From NCBI GenBank assembly GCA_016791445.1, contig JAEUMP010000020.1, positions 62,001 to 126,000 on the forward strand: a DNA stretch of 64,000 nt. Reading direction: 5' to 3'. The position numbers and the translations under genes were made by a program. The notes under the pieces were generated by a model. That model saw only the letters and a program-made list of their open reading frames with translations, was not told the origin of the DNA and made no database searches. Origin of the DNA: Hyphomonadaceae bacterium (lineage in GTDB: Bacteria > Pseudomonadota > Alphaproteobacteria > Caulobacterales > Aquidulcibacteraceae). Position 1 is the first letter of the stretch, and every line of letters begins with the position of its first letter. Positions 27,538-38,300 of the stretch are shown here, piece after piece.

Positions 27538-28862
27538 TGTTCGACGGATCTCCCGCCGAGGGCCGCGATGTCCTGCGCTTCATGACGGCGGGCAGCGTCG
27601 ACGACGGCAAGTCCACGCTGATCGGCCGACTGCTCTACGATTCCAAAGGCCTGATGCGCGACCAGATCGCGGCGATCTCCAAGGCCAAGCACGCGCGCGC
27701 GGACGAGGGCGAGATCGACCTCGCGCTTGTGACCGACGGCCTCGAGTCCGAGCGTGAGCAAGGCATCACCATCGACGTCGCCTACCGCTATTTCTCCACG
27801 CCCAAGCGCGCCTTCGTCATCGCCGATGCGCCGGGGCACGAGCAATATACGCGCAACATGGTCACTGCCGCTTCCACGGCGGAAGTGGCGATCATCCTGA
27901 TCGATGCGAGCCGCATCATTGGCAAGGGCCTCAAGAGCCAGACGCGCCGGCACGCCGCCATCGCCAAGCTGATGGGCCTCGACGTCATCGTCGCCGTGAA
28001 CAAGATGGACCTGCTCGACTGGTCGCGTGCGGCGTTCGAGGAGATCCGCGAGGGCTTCGAGCGCATTGCGCGCACGCTGGACCTTCAGCCGCTCGCCTAT
28101 GTGCCGATCTCGGCGAAATCCGGCGACAATGTCGCGCGGCGCGGCGCGGCCGATTGGTATCAGGGACCGCCGCTGCTGGACATTCTCGAATCCGCGCCAC
28201 CGCGCGAAACGAAGCTGACGGCGGCCTTCCGCTTTCCGATCCAGCGCGTCGCGCGCTGGGGCGAGACCGATCCCGGTGCGCGTCGCGGCTATGCGGGGCG
28301 CGTGGAAAGCGGATTTGTGAAGGTGGGCGACACGGTCACGGCGGCGCCGTCGCTCCTGCCCGCCATCGTCCGCGAAATCCGAACGTTCGACGGCGCGCTC
28401 GATGCGGCGGTCACCGGGCAGTCGGTGACGCTCGTGCTCGATCGCGACCTCGACCTCGCGCGCGGCGACACGCTCGCTTCAGCCGACGTGCAGACCGCCA
28501 AGAGCGTGACCGCCGATCTCTGCTGGCTCGACACGCAGGCCTGGCAGCGCGGGCGACGCTATTTGCTGCGGCAAGGAACCCGCACGACCCATGCGGTGAT
28601 CGAGCAGATTCATTTCGTGCGCGAAGTCACCGAACTTGCGGCTGTTTCGGATGCGACGGAGCTGAAGCTCAACGACATCGCCTCCGTGCGGGTGAAGGCG
28701 CTCGATGCCCTCATCGCCGACCGCTTCGACGACGCGCCGGCCACGGGCGCATTCGTCCTGATTGATCCCGTCACGCACCAGACGGCGGCGGCGGGCATGA
28801 TCCGCGAAGCACACGATCCGCAGCCGCGCGGGCCGCTTGCGGAAGAGAGCTACGAGATCTGA
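27537..28862 (+). CDS. cysN: Sulfate adenylyltransferase subunit 1 (GTPase)
   Basis: 441 residues. The translation-factor GTPase domain carries GSVDDGKSTL, DAPGHEQYTRNM and NKMDL, followed by EF-Tu-like beta-barrel domains. GTP hydrolysis drives APS formation by CysD. The protein ends at the second barrel, so it is the short form without the fused CysC APS kinase seen in many rhizobial NodQ/CysNC proteins. This agrees with an APS-reducing pathway. It is last in the cysHDN operon and converges on cysA. The 134-base gap between them has no clear terminator. Confidence 0.97.
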   Translation: MFDGSPAEGRDVLRFMTAGSVDDGKSTLIGRLLYDSKGLMRDQIAAISKAKHARADEGEIDLALVTDGLESEREQGITIDVAYRYFSTPKRAFVIADAPGHEQYTRNMVTAASTAEVAIILIDASRIIGKGLKSQTRRHAAIAKLMGLDVIVAVNKMDLLDWSRAAFEEIREGFERIARTLDLQPLAYVPISAKSGDNVARRGAADWYQGPPLLDILESAPPRETKLTAAFRFPIQRVARWGETDPGARRGYAGRVESGFVKVGDTVTAAPSLLPAIVREIRTFDGALDAAVTGQSVTLVLDRDLDLARGDTLASADVQTAKSVTADLCWLDTQAWQRGRRYLLRQGTRTTHAVIEQIHFVREVTELAAVSDATELKLNDIASVRVKALDALIADRFDDAPATGAFVLIDPVTHQTAAAGMIREAHDPQPRGPLAEESYEI

Positions 28863-28996
28863 ATCGGCAATTTCCGGAAACCTGCCGGACCGCGTCATTT
28901 CAATTGGCGCTCTCCGTCATGCTGGAGTCAGGAGACCGGCGCTTCGCACACAGCGATCAAACGCAGCGTTCAAAGTACCACGATTATCAAAAAGCG

Positions 28997-30034
28997 CTAC
29001 CAGACGCGTGCCTCGCGCGGGCGCAACGACACGCGTTCCCCCGGCTTGAGCGTCTGCGCGAGATCGTGCGGCACCCGGATTTCGAGCGCATCGCCATTGT
29101 CGAGGCGGCAATCGAGACGCGCGCTCGCGCCGGCCGACACCACATCTCCCAGGGTCGCCTTCAGCCCCTCACTCTCTCCCCGCGCCACGTCGAACGCGTC
29201 TGGGCGCACATGGGCGACGCCGGCGCCCGCCGTCCTCCGCGAGCCGCCCAGCAATGTCACGCGCGCGCCGCCGATCAGGGCCGCTCCATCGACGATCTCG
29301 CAGGGCAGCTTCACCACATCGCCGAGAAACTCGAAAACGAACGGCGTCGCCGGCTGGTGATAGAGTTCTTCGGGCGTGCCCACCTGTTCGAGCGCGCCAT
29401 CCTTCAAGAGCGCCACGCGGTCGGCAAGTTCGAGCGCTTCTTCCTGGTCGTGTGTGACGAAAATCGTAGTGAGACCCGTGCGCTCGTGGATCTGGCGCAA
29501 CCAGCGGCGCAGCTCCCGCCGCACCTTCGCGTCAAGCGCGCCGAAGGGCTCGTCAAGCAAAAGGATGCGCGGCTCGATGGCGAGCGCGCGCGCGAGCGCG
29601 ACACGTTGGCGTTGTCCGCCCGAAAGCTGGGAAGGATAGCGACCGCCGAGCCCTTCCAGCTGGACGAGCGCAAGCAATTCTTCCACCCGCGCCTTGATGA
29701 CGGCGGCGCTGGGCTTTTCCTTGCCGCGCTTCGCCTTGAGTCCGAACGCCACGTTCTGCGCGGCCGTCATGTGCCGGAACAGCGCGTAGTGCTGGAATAC
29801 GAGCCCGATGCGACGGTCGCGCACCTTCTGCGCCAGAAGATTTTCGCCCTGAAACCGGATCGAGCCCGAATCCGGCAGTTCAAGGCCTGCGATGCAGCGC
29901 AGCAGCGTCGTCTTTCCCGAGCCCGACGGGCCGAGCAGGGCAATGAACTCGCTGTCCTCGGCGCGCAGGGAAACGCTGTTAAGGGCGGGAAACTTCCCGA
30001 AGGTCTTCCGCAGGTGGTCGATCTCGAGCGGCAT
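28997..30034 (-). CDS. cysA: Sulfate/thiosulfate ABC transporter ATP-binding protein
   Basis: 345 residues. The ATPase of a sulfate importer has Walker [10 protein letters not shown], signature LSGGQRQR, Walker [14 protein letters not shown] and the switch histidine in VTHDQEEA. The C-terminal ~110 residues form a TOBE-like regulatory domain. The genomic order cysT-cysW-cysA identifies it as CysA rather than another CUT1-type ATPase. ATG 30034 is chosen at [13 protein letters not shown]; the frame further upstream is inside cysW. It lies eight bases after the cysW stop. Confidence 0.95.
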   Translation of the reverse strand: MPLEIDHLRKTFGKFPALNSVSLRAEDSEFIALLGPSGSGKTTLLRCIAGLELPDSGSIRFQGENLLAQKVRDRRIGLVFQHYALFRHMTAAQNVAFGLKAKRGKEKPSAAVIKARVEELLALVQLEGLGGRYPSQLSGGQRQRVALARALAIEPRILLLDEPFGALDAKVRRELRRWLRQIHERTGLTTIFVTHDQEEALELADRVALLKDGALEQVGTPEELYHQPATPFVFEFLGDVVKLPCEIVDGAALIGGARVTLLGGSRRTAGAGVAHVRPDAFDVARGESEGLKATLGDVVSAGASARLDCRLDNGDALEIRVPHDLAQTLKPGERVSLRPREARVW

Positions 30035-30042
30035 GGGTGTGA

Positions 30043-30897
30043 TCAGGTCCTGTCGGCCGCAGCGAGTTCGGCTTCGAAGCGGGATTCTAGCACGGCCCGC
30101 ACCGCCAGTGTGACGAGCGCGAAAAGCGCCAACAGCGAGGCGATCGCGAAAGCGGCGACGAAGTTGTACTCGTTGTAGAGGATTTCCACATGCAGCGGCA
30201 TGGTGGATGTCTGCCCTCGGATGTGGCCCGAGACCACGGAAACTGCGCCGAATTCTCCCATAGCGCGGGCGGTGCACAGCAGGACGCCGAAGGTCAGCGC
30301 CCACTTCACGTTCGGCAGTGTCACGAGGAAGAATGTGCGCCACGGCCCGGCGCCCAGCGTCGCGGCGGCGGCTTCCTCATCGGTTCCCTGCTGTTGCATC
30401 AACGGGATCAATTCGCGCGCCACATAGGGAAACGTCACCAGCGTCGTCGCCAGCACGATGCCCGGCACGGCGAAGATGATTTCGATGCCGCGCTCGGCGA
30501 AGAATGGCCCGAACCAACCGTGGACGCTGTAGAGCAAAACGTAGACGAGCCCGGCGATCACCGGTGAGACCGACAACGGCAGATCTATGAGCGTCGTCAG
30601 GAAACTCTTGCCGACGAACTCGAACTTGGTGATCGCCCACGCTGCAGTGAGGCCGAAGACGGTGTTCAACGGGACGGAGATGGCCGTCACGAGGAGCGTC
30701 AACTGGATCGCCGACAGCGCGGCCGGCTCATTGAATGACGCGAAAAAGGCCGCCTCACCCTTGCGCAGCGCCTCGACGAACACCGCAAGCAAAGGCAGCG
30801 CGAGCACGACGACCACATAGGCGAGCGCCACGGTGATCAGCGTCCACTTTAACCACGCGGGATCGCGTGTCGGCGCGGCGGGCGATCGCGCGGTCAT
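30043..30897 (-). CDS. cysW: Sulfate ABC transporter permease CysW
   Basis: 284 residues with six membrane helices. The inner-membrane permease motif for docking the ATPase is [20 protein letters not shown] with the following GAGPWRTF (EAA loop). The conserved [19 protein letters not shown] is diagnostic of CysW. The ATG overlaps the end of cysT by four bases. Confidence 0.95.
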   Translation of the reverse strand: MTARSPAAPTRDPAWLKWTLITVALAYVVVVLALPLLAVFVEALRKGEAAFFASFNEPAALSAIQLTLLVTAISVPLNTVFGLTAAWAITKFEFVGKSFLTTLIDLPLSVSPVIAGLVYVLLYSVHGWFGPFFAERGIEIIFAVPGIVLATTLVTFPYVARELIPLMQQQGTDEEAAAATLGAGPWRTFFLVTLPNVKWALTFGVLLCTARAMGEFGAVSVVSGHIRGQTSTMPLHVEILYNEYNFVAAFAIASLLALFALVTLAVRAVLESRFEAELAAADRT

Positions 30898-31763
30898 GCG
30901 CCGCCTCTGCGGATCATGAAGGCGTGGAGCGCATTGAGCGCAAAGAGAAGCGCAAAGGAGATCACGAGCATGGCAAGGCCGATGGCGGCCGCGCCCGCAT
31001 AGTCGAACTCCTCCAGCCGGATGATGATGAGCAGCGGCGCGATTTCGGACACCATCGGCAAGTTGCCGGCGATGAAGATCACCGAGCCATACTCCCCGAC
31101 AGCGCGCGCGAAGGCGAGCGAGAACCCGGTCAGCATCGCCGGCGCAATCGAGGGCCAGATCACCTGCGCAATCGTGCGCCAGCGTGACGCGCCGAGCGTG
31201 GCAGCCGCTTCCTCCACCTCGCGTTCGAGATCGGCCAGCACCGGCTGCACGGCGCGAACGACGAATGGAAAGCCGATGAATACAAGGGCGATCATCACGC
31301 CGATGGGCGTGTAGGCGATGCGGATGTCGTGTGCGCCGAAGGCCGCGCCGAGAATGCCGTTCGGTGCATAGATGGAGGCGAGCGCGATGCCGGCGACGGC
31401 GGTCGGCAACGCAAAAGGCAGATCGACGAAGGCATCGACCACGCGCTTGCCGGGAAACTCATAGCGTACCAACGCCCACGCCACGATCGTGCCGAAGACC
31501 GCGTTCACGGCCGCAGCAACCGCCGCCGCCCCGAAACTCAGCCGGAGCGCCGCCACAGTGCGCTCCGACGACACGGCGCGCCACACGCCGTCAATGCCGA
31601 TCTCCCACGGGCGCAAGACCAGCGCCGCGAGCGGGATCAGCACGATGAGGCTCATATAGACCGCGACGAAGCCGAAGGACGGCCAGAAGCCGCCCAGCGC
31701 GCTCGGTTCGCGGAAGCGCCAGCGCTTCGCCGCACCTGCCGGGGACGCAACCGCGCCAGCCAT
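30894..31763 (-). CDS. cysT: Sulfate ABC transporter permease CysT (CysU)
   Basis: 289 residues with six membrane helices. The family hallmark is [10 protein letters not shown] after helix 2, the EAA loop [18 protein letters not shown], and [18 protein letters not shown]. It pairs with CysW to form the sulfate channel. No periplasmic sulfate- or thiosulfate-binding protein gene (sbp/cysP) lies in the cluster, so that component must be encoded elsewhere. The Rrf2 regulator is 102 bases upstream on the same strand and may share the transcript. Confidence 0.94.
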   Translation of the reverse strand: MAGAVASPAGAAKRWRFREPSALGGFWPSFGFVAVYMSLIVLIPLAALVLRPWEIGIDGVWRAVSSERTVAALRLSFGAAAVAAAVNAVFGTIVAWALVRYEFPGKRVVDAFVDLPFALPTAVAGIALASIYAPNGILGAAFGAHDIRIAYTPIGVMIALVFIGFPFVVRAVQPVLADLEREVEEAAATLGASRWRTIAQVIWPSIAPAMLTGFSLAFARAVGEYGSVIFIAGNLPMVSEIAPLLIIIRLEEFDYAGAAAIGLAMLVISFALLFALNALHAFMIRRGGA

Positions 31764-31865
31764 GCTCAGGCGCGACCTGATCGATGGACGTCGGTACCGG
31801 GCAAGGAAGCGCCTCCGTGGCGTCGATGCGCCGTCGCATCGCTAGTCATCATGGAAGACAGGGCC

Positions 31866-32321
31866 TCACAACGGCGAGGCGCTTGTCCGTTCCGTAAGTC
31901 CGTCTAACGGCAAATTCACGGCGCTCGCCAGCGTGGTGCGTTCAAGAATTGCGGCGGTGGAATCGCGCACCTCGATGAGGACGTGGCGCAGCGCACAGGT
32001 CGCCTCGTCCGGACAATCATCGCAGCGCTGGTAGGCGGTGCGGCTGGCGCAGGGCGCGAGCGCGAGCGGGCCGTCCGAAATCCGGATCACCTCGGCGAAG
32101 GAAATCTCCTCGGGCTTGCGCGCGAGGGCGTAACCGCCGTGCTTGCCGCGGTGACTGACCACGAGTCCGCTGCGCTTCAGTTCGATGAGGATGTTCTCGA
32201 GGAAGCGGCGGGGGATGTCCTGGCGTGTCGCGATGTCGGCGATGAAGACCGGCCGCCCCGGCTCCTGACGGGCGAGGTCGAGCATGGCGCGCAGGGCGTA
32301 TTTGGCCTTCAGGGTCAGCAT
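31866..32321 (-). CDS. Rrf2-family transcriptional regulator with clustered cysteines
   Basis: 151 residues. The N-terminal winged helix-turn-helix (LTLKAKYALRAMLDLARQE, then RFLENILIELKRSGLV and RGKHGGYALAR) is typical of Rrf2. Four cysteines follow, Cys91, Cys100, Cys103 and Cys109 (CASRTAYQRCDDCPDEATC). Three such cysteines bind an Fe-S cluster in IscR, NsrR and RirA, so a cluster is likely here. Its place at the head of cysTWA suggests control of sulfate uptake by Fe-S or sulfur status. It also faces the AHL synthase gene across ~100 bases and could control that too. ATG 32321 matches the conserved start. Confidence 0.9.
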   Translation of the reverse strand: MLTLKAKYALRAMLDLARQEPGRPVFIADIATRQDIPRRFLENILIELKRSGLVVSHRGKHGGYALARKPEEISFAEVIRISDGPLALAPCASRTAYQRCDDCPDEATCALRHVLIEVRDSTAAILERTTLASAVNLPLDGLTERTSASPL

Positions 32322-32362
32322 GGGGGCCGTTTCCTTCCGCGCCGACCGGGAAATAGCAAGCG

Positions 32363-32381
32363 ACACAGCTTATGGTTGTGT
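32363..32381. promoter_or_regulatory. Dyad in the rrf2 / AHL-synthase divergent region
   Basis: ACACA and TGTGT are inverted around a 9-base centre, roughly midway between the two divergent starts. The right arm overlaps a possible -35 (TTGTGT) for the rightward gene. Short arms mean it could be chance. Confidence 0.3.
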
Positions 32382-32422
32382 TTTTCCATGGTTCGCCTTA
32401 TTGGGGAACCGGGAGGCCGGAC

Positions 32423-33052
32423 GTGCTTGCGCACATCGCCAATGTGACCAACTTCGATCACTACGCCCGGGAGCTGGACGCCATGCACCGGCACCGGCGG
32501 CGCATCTTCGTCGATCTTCTGGGCTGGAGAGCGCTCGACGGGCCGGAAGAGCGCGAGGCGGACGCCTTCGATGGGCCGGATGCGACCTACATCCTCGTCC
32601 TCGATGAGGACGGCGTCTACCGCGCCTCCGCAAGGCTGTTGCCGACGACCGGCGCCCACATGATGGCCGAACTCTTCCGGGCGTTCGTCGATGGGCCGCC
32701 GCCGCGTGGGCCCGACATCCACGAGTGGTCCCGCCACTGCCCGGGGGACCCCGCCTGGCCGGCGGCGATCAACGAAGCGGCGCGACTGGCGCTGCACATG
32801 GGCGTGCTCGCCTACGCGCTCGAACGCGGCGTGCGCGCCTTCACCGCGGTGATGGACCGAGGGCTCCTCCGTCGCGCCCGGAGCTATGGCTGGGACTGCA
32901 CGCCGCTCGGCCCGCCGCGCGCTTACGGCGAGGGCGAGGCGATCGCCGTCCTCAATCCCGTTCGTGCAACCCATCTCGACATGCTGCGCGCGCGCGCCGG
33001 CGTCACGGGGTCCGTCCTCGTCGCCCGCGGCGACGGGGCGCGCGCCGCATGA
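32423..33052 (+). CDS. LuxI-family acyl-homoserine-lactone synthase
   Basis: 209 residues from a GTG start with GGGAGG six bases upstream; the frame extends further upstream but that part is not conserved. LuxI enzymes make N-acyl-homoserine lactones from S-adenosylmethionine and acyl-ACP or acyl-CoA. All family-invariant positions are present: Arg25, Phe29, Trp35 (RRRIFVDLLGW), Asp47 and Asp50 (ADAFD), Arg71 (ARLLPTTG), Phe85, and Glu101/Arg104 (HEWSR). The stop overlaps the next start (ATGA), so it is coupled to a PhyH-type dioxygenase. No LuxR receptor lies in the window. The acyl chain cannot be predicted. Confidence 0.92.
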   Translation: MLAHIANVTNFDHYARELDAMHRHRRRIFVDLLGWRALDGPEEREADAFDGPDATYILVLDEDGVYRASARLLPTTGAHMMAELFRAFVDGPPPRGPDIHEWSRHCPGDPAWPAAINEAARLALHMGVLAYALERGVRAFTAVMDRGLLRRARSYGWDCTPLGPPRAYGEGEAIAVLNPVRATHLDMLRARAGVTGSVLVARGDGARAA

Positions 33053-33924
33053 CGCCGCTGCCGTATCTGGACCGCGCGGACGGTGCAGACGCGGTGACGG
33101 CCGCGCTTCGATCTTCCGGCGCCTGCATCGTCTGCGACGCGCTCGATCCGATGGCGCGGCTGTCCCTCGAAGCGGACCTCGCACCCTGGTTCGATGCGGC
33201 GCCGTGCGGCGAGGGCCCCTTCTTCGGAGTCCGGACGAAGAGATTCAGCGCGCTCTTCGCCAAGGCGCCGCGCACCGCGCGCCTCGCGCTCGACGATCTC
33301 GTGCTGCCTGTCGCCGAGTCGGCGCTCGGCGCGGGCGGCCCCTTCTGCGACCGCATCCAGCTCAATCTCACGCAGGCCATCGGCATCGGCGCCGGCGAAC
33401 CAGCGCAACACCTGCACCGAGACGACGACTTCTTTCCGTTCGCCCATGGCGACGCCGATCTGATGATCAACGCCCTGTGGACGCTCGACTCCTTCACCGC
33501 CGCCAACGGCGCCACGCAGATCGCACCCGGCAGTCATCAGTGGGATCGCCGCCGGCGCGCATCGCCCCATGAACTTCTTCCGGCGGAGGCGCCAGCGGGC
33601 GCCGTGATCCTCTGGCTCGGGCGCACGCTGCACGGCGGCGGCGCCAACACGACTGACGCGACGCGGCGCGGCGTGGTGATGAGCTACAGCGTCGGCTGGC
33701 TCGCGCCGGCGGAGAAGCTGCTGCTCTCCATCCCGCCGCACGTGGCGCGCACGCTGCCGGCGCGCCTGCAGCAACTCATCGGCTACCAGATCCACCGCCC
33801 GAATCTCGGCTGGATCGAAGGTCGCGATCCCATTGAATGGCTGCGCGGCGACATCGGCGAGGTGGCTGCGGCGGGGGACAATCTGACGCCCGCGCAGACG
33901 GAACGCATGCGCGCACGCGGTTGA
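33049..33924 (+). CDS. PhyH-type Fe(II)/2-oxoglutarate dioxygenase coupled to the AHL synthase
   Basis: 291 residues of the phytanoyl-CoA dioxygenase family. The iron triad is His123-x-Asp125 (HLHRDDDFF) and distal His195 (RTLHGGGAN). Arg207 (RRGVVMSYS) would bind 2-oxoglutarate, and the PGSHQW loop is typical. Family members hydroxylate CoA esters and diverse small molecules. The four-base overlap with the AHL synthase implies co-translation and a shared pathway. I infer that it hydroxylates the acyl precursor or the finished lactone. A generic role in unrelated metabolism is the alternative. Confidence 0.88.
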   Translation: MTPLPYLDRADGADAVTAALRSSGACIVCDALDPMARLSLEADLAPWFDAAPCGEGPFFGVRTKRFSALFAKAPRTARLALDDLVLPVAESALGAGGPFCDRIQLNLTQAIGIGAGEPAQHLHRDDDFFPFAHGDADLMINALWTLDSFTAANGATQIAPGSHQWDRRRRASPHELLPAEAPAGAVILWLGRTLHGGGANTTDATRRGVVMSYSVGWLAPAEKLLLSIPPHVARTLPARLQQLIGYQIHRPNLGWIEGRDPIEWLRGDIGEVAAAGDNLTPAQTERMRARG

Positions 33925-33964
33925 AGGCGCGAGAAGCCAATAGTTTGCCTTTCAGCGAAGTTTA

Positions 33965-34010
33965 TTGACTCGCGGACCTGATCCGCCTTAGTTCGCCATA
34001 TGGCAAACTA
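33965..34010 (+). promoter_or_regulatory. Promoter and 22-bp operator overlapping the arsR start codon
   Basis: TTGACT (33965) and TTAGTT (33988) are 17 bases apart, predicting a transcript start at about 34000, the A of the ATG. No ribosome site precedes it, so the mRNA looks leaderless. The segment 33989-34010 is a 22-bp palindrome (TAGTT-C-GCCATATGGC-A-AACTA) with one mismatched pair, and an extra half-site TAGTTTGCC lies at 33941-33949. This fits autorepression by the ArsR protein. Confidence 0.6.
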
Positions 34011-34338
34011 TGAGCAGCGCCTCGATCTCGCCTTCGCGGCCCTCTCCGACCCCACGCGGCGGGCAATTGTCGCGCGGCTCTGCCGGGGAAAAGCCACGGT
34101 CAGCGAACTCGCCGCGCCCGTGGAAATCGGCCTGCCGACGCTGCTGAAGCACATCCGCGTTCTCGAGGAGAGCGGCCTCGTCTCGTCGGAAAAGACCGGA
34201 CGCGTGCGCACGTGCGCGCTCGCTCCGGAGGCGCTCCGCGGCGCTGACGCATGGCTGCGCACGCACATCACCACCTGGGAAAGGCGGCTCGACCGCCTGG
34301 AGGCGCATCTCGCGCGCCGCAAGAAGAAGGACTCGTGA
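34000..34338 (+). CDS. ArsR-family transcriptional repressor
   Basis: 112 residues with a single winged helix: LAFAALSDPTRRAIVARLC, then VSELAAPVEIGLPTLLKHIRVLEESGLV and a beta wing SSEKTGRVRTCAL. The metal-binding cysteine motif of ArsR/SmtB (CxCxxC in helix 3) is absent, so it belongs to the subgroup paired with SRPBCC (AHSA1-like) proteins rather than metal sensors. It is immediately followed by such a gene. A near-perfect palindrome spans its own start codon, pointing to self-repression. Confidence 0.93.
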   Translation: MANYEQRLDLAFAALSDPTRRAIVARLCRGKATVSELAAPVEIGLPTLLKHIRVLEESGLVSSEKTGRVRTCALAPEALRGADAWLRTHITTWERRLDRLEAHLARRKKKDS

Positions 34339-34340
34339 CG

Positions 34341-34835
34341 ATGACCGACAGCACACGGACAACCTCCGCATGGGCGGCGTGGCCTCTCGATCGAGAAATC
34401 GTGCTTGCGCGCGTCATCGACGCGCCGCGCGACGCCGTCTTCGCGGCGTGGACGGATCCGGAGCAACTCGTGGTCTGGTTCGGGCCCGAAGGTCTTGCCA
34501 TCGAAACGCGTGAGATCGACGTCACACCCGGCGGCGTCTGGCGGTTCGACATGGTGGGCGCGGATGTGCGCTACGACAACCGCATGCGGTTTCTCCGCAT
34601 CGAACCGCCCTATCTGATCGAGGTCGAGCACGGCTCCGACAAGGACGACGATCCCGGGATGTTTCGCATGCTCGTGACATTCGACGCGCAGTCGGACGGG
34701 AAGACGGTGCTCACCCTGCGCCAACTGCATCCCACTCGCGCACAACGCGACGAAAGCGTCGGGTTCGGCGCCGTCGAATACGGCCAGCAGACGCTCGACA
34801 AGCTGGCGCGGCACCTCGCATCGCGCCGGCGCTGA
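34341..34835 (+). CDS. SRPBCC (AHSA1-like) domain protein
   Basis: 164 residues of the START/Bet v1-like fold: IVLARVIDAPRDAVFAAWTDPEQLVVWFGPEG at the start and a C-terminal helix YGQQTLDKLARHLA. These proteins have a deep hydrophobic cavity and unknown ligands. ArsR-SRPBCC pairs are common in soil alphaproteobacteria. Translation starts at ATG 34341 or at GTG 34335, which overlaps the arsR stop; AAGG sits at workable distance from both. Confidence 0.9.
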   Translation: MTDSTRTTSAWAAWPLDREIVLARVIDAPRDAVFAAWTDPEQLVVWFGPEGLAIETREIDVTPGGVWRFDMVGADVRYDNRMRFLRIEPPYLIEVEHGSDKDDDPGMFRMLVTFDAQSDGKTVLTLRQLHPTRAQRDESVGFGAVEYGQQTLDKLARHLASRRR

Positions 34836-34846
34836 GGCCGCCGCGC

Positions 34847-35167
34847 CTACGCCTCCTCCTGAAACTCGAGCCCTGCGGCGCCGTCGTGTTGCCACGCCAC
34901 GCGCGCCCAGCGCTTCATGCCGGACAGCGGCTCCGCGATGACGATGCGGCCGGGCAGATCGATGCGGGTGGCGAACTCGATGCGGGCGCCGCCTTCGCTG
35001 ATGTCCTTGATGATCGCCCGCACGGTGTAGAGCCCCTCGACCGTGATCACGGCTTCGCGGAACACGGCTTCGCGCGTTTCCGTCCGCCGCTCCACCGGCG
35101 TGAGCGGCGCCAACGGGACGGCGGGCTCGTTGCGGCGCACGAGCTTGAGGAGAGCGCGCTTCAGCAT
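34847..35167 (-). CDS. PilZ-domain protein
   Basis: 106 residues. A basic N-terminal helix (MLKRALLKLVRRNE) precedes a PilZ-like beta barrel with ERRTETREAV, IIKDISEGGARIEF (DxSxxG motif) and a closing KRWARVAWQHDGAAGLEF strand. The arginine pair and DxSxGG together are the cyclic-di-GMP binding signature, although spacing from RxxxR is not perfect. It is convergent with the SRPBCC gene and divergent from katG. ATG 35167 is chosen at the conserved start. Confidence 0.8.
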   Translation of the reverse strand: MLKRALLKLVRRNEPAVPLAPLTPVERRTETREAVFREAVITVEGLYTVRAIIKDISEGGARIEFATRIDLPGRIVIAEPLSGMKRWARVAWQHDGAAGLEFQEEA

Positions 35168-35304
35168 GGCTTCCGACCTGAGTGGGGAGGCGAGTATCGG
35201 CCATCGCGGGCGCGCGCCCAACCGTCAGCATGAAGGCCGCGTTCACCCTGTCGGGCCCCGCTCGCCCCATAGGCGCAGTCTATAGCTTGGTTTCACCCAA
35301 TTGA

Positions 35305-37551
<2,247 letters not shown>

Positions 37552-37581
37552 TGGCTCAGGCGATCACCGCTTGATCGTGAG

Positions 37582-37611
37582 ACGGCGTCCCGGAATCCGG
37601 GACGCCGTTTT
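37582..37611. terminator. Bidirectional Rho-independent terminator after katG
   Basis: A perfect 12-bp stem, ACGGCGTCCCGG/CCGGGACGCCGT, has an AAT loop and is followed by TTTTC on the plus strand. It ends 3 bases into the convergent SDR gene's stop region. Confidence 0.92.
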
Positions 37612-38300
37612 CACACCCGACCGTTTACGGGAATGAGTGCGCCCGTGACGGCGCGAGCGTGTTCAGACGTGAGGAACAGGATGACGGCGGCGAGTTCGTC
37701 CGGCGTGACCCACTTCGAGAAGTCGGCGTCCGGCATGTCCCGGCGATTGGCGGGCGTGTCGATCGTGGAGGGCAGGACCGCGTTCACCGTCACCTTGCCC
37801 TTGTATTCCTCGGCGAGACTCTCGGTCAGACGATGAACACCCGACTTGGACGCCGCATAAGCGCCCATGCCCGCCCCGGCCTTGAACGCGGCGCCCGCGC
37901 CGACATTGACGATCGCCCCCGCCCCGCAGGCTTCAAGATGCGGCAGCGCCGCCTTGCTGGCGCAGACGGCGGTCATGAGGTTCACCCGGAACATGGACGC
38001 CCAGGTTTCCGGCGCGCCCTCCGCCAGCGGCTCCCAGCGGAAACCGCCGGCGATGTTCACAAGAGCGTCAATCCGGCCCAGCCGCGCGGCGATCTCCTGC
38101 ATGGCCGCAGCGGCGGCGACGGCGTCCGCCAGATCGATCCCGCCAAGGGCGAGCCCCTCCGGGCCCACCATTTCGGCGCCGCCCTCGTGCGTGCTGTGGT
38201 CGAGCGCCGCGACGCGCCAGCCAGCCGCCCGGGCGGCCGCCACGACCGCGCGCCCCAATGCGCCGAACGCCCCCGTGATCACCATCACTTTGCCCTGCAC
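37611..38300 (-). CDS. Short-chain dehydrogenase/reductase (SDR)
   Basis: 229 residues. The Rossmann motif VMVITGAFGALGRAVV replaces the usual TGxxxGxG with TGAFGALG. NIAGGF, the catalytic Tyr and Lys in YAASKSGVH, and a C-terminal VTGALIPVNG follow. It uses NAD(P)H on an unknown substrate. I chose GTG 38300 because GGGGAG lies six bases upstream. A longer frame with ATG 38357 (MVNAPDG) is possible but lacks a ribosome site. It faces katG across the shared terminator and diverges from pckA. Confidence 0.88.
   Translation of the reverse strand: MQGKVMVITGAFGALGRAVVAAARAAGWRVAALDHSTHEGGAEMVGPEGLALGGIDLADAVAAAAAMQEIAARLGRIDALVNIAGGFRWEPLAEGAPETWASMFRVNLMTAVCASKAALPHLEACGAGAIVNVGAGAAFKAGAGMGAYAASKSGVHRLTESLAEEYKGKVTVNAVLPSTIDTPANRRDMPDADFSKWVTPDELAAVILFLTSEHARAVTGALIPVNGRV

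Noticed and set aside
32423-33052. Possibility that the LuxI-like gene is a generic GNAT acetyltransferase
   Set aside because: All LuxI-specific invariant positions, including the Asp pair and E-x-x-R, are present at family spacing, so the specific call is preferred.
34000-34338. ArsR gene as a metal-resistance regulator
   Set aside because: The helix-3 cysteine motif for arsenic/cadmium is missing and the partner gene is an SRPBCC protein, not a metal pump or reductase.
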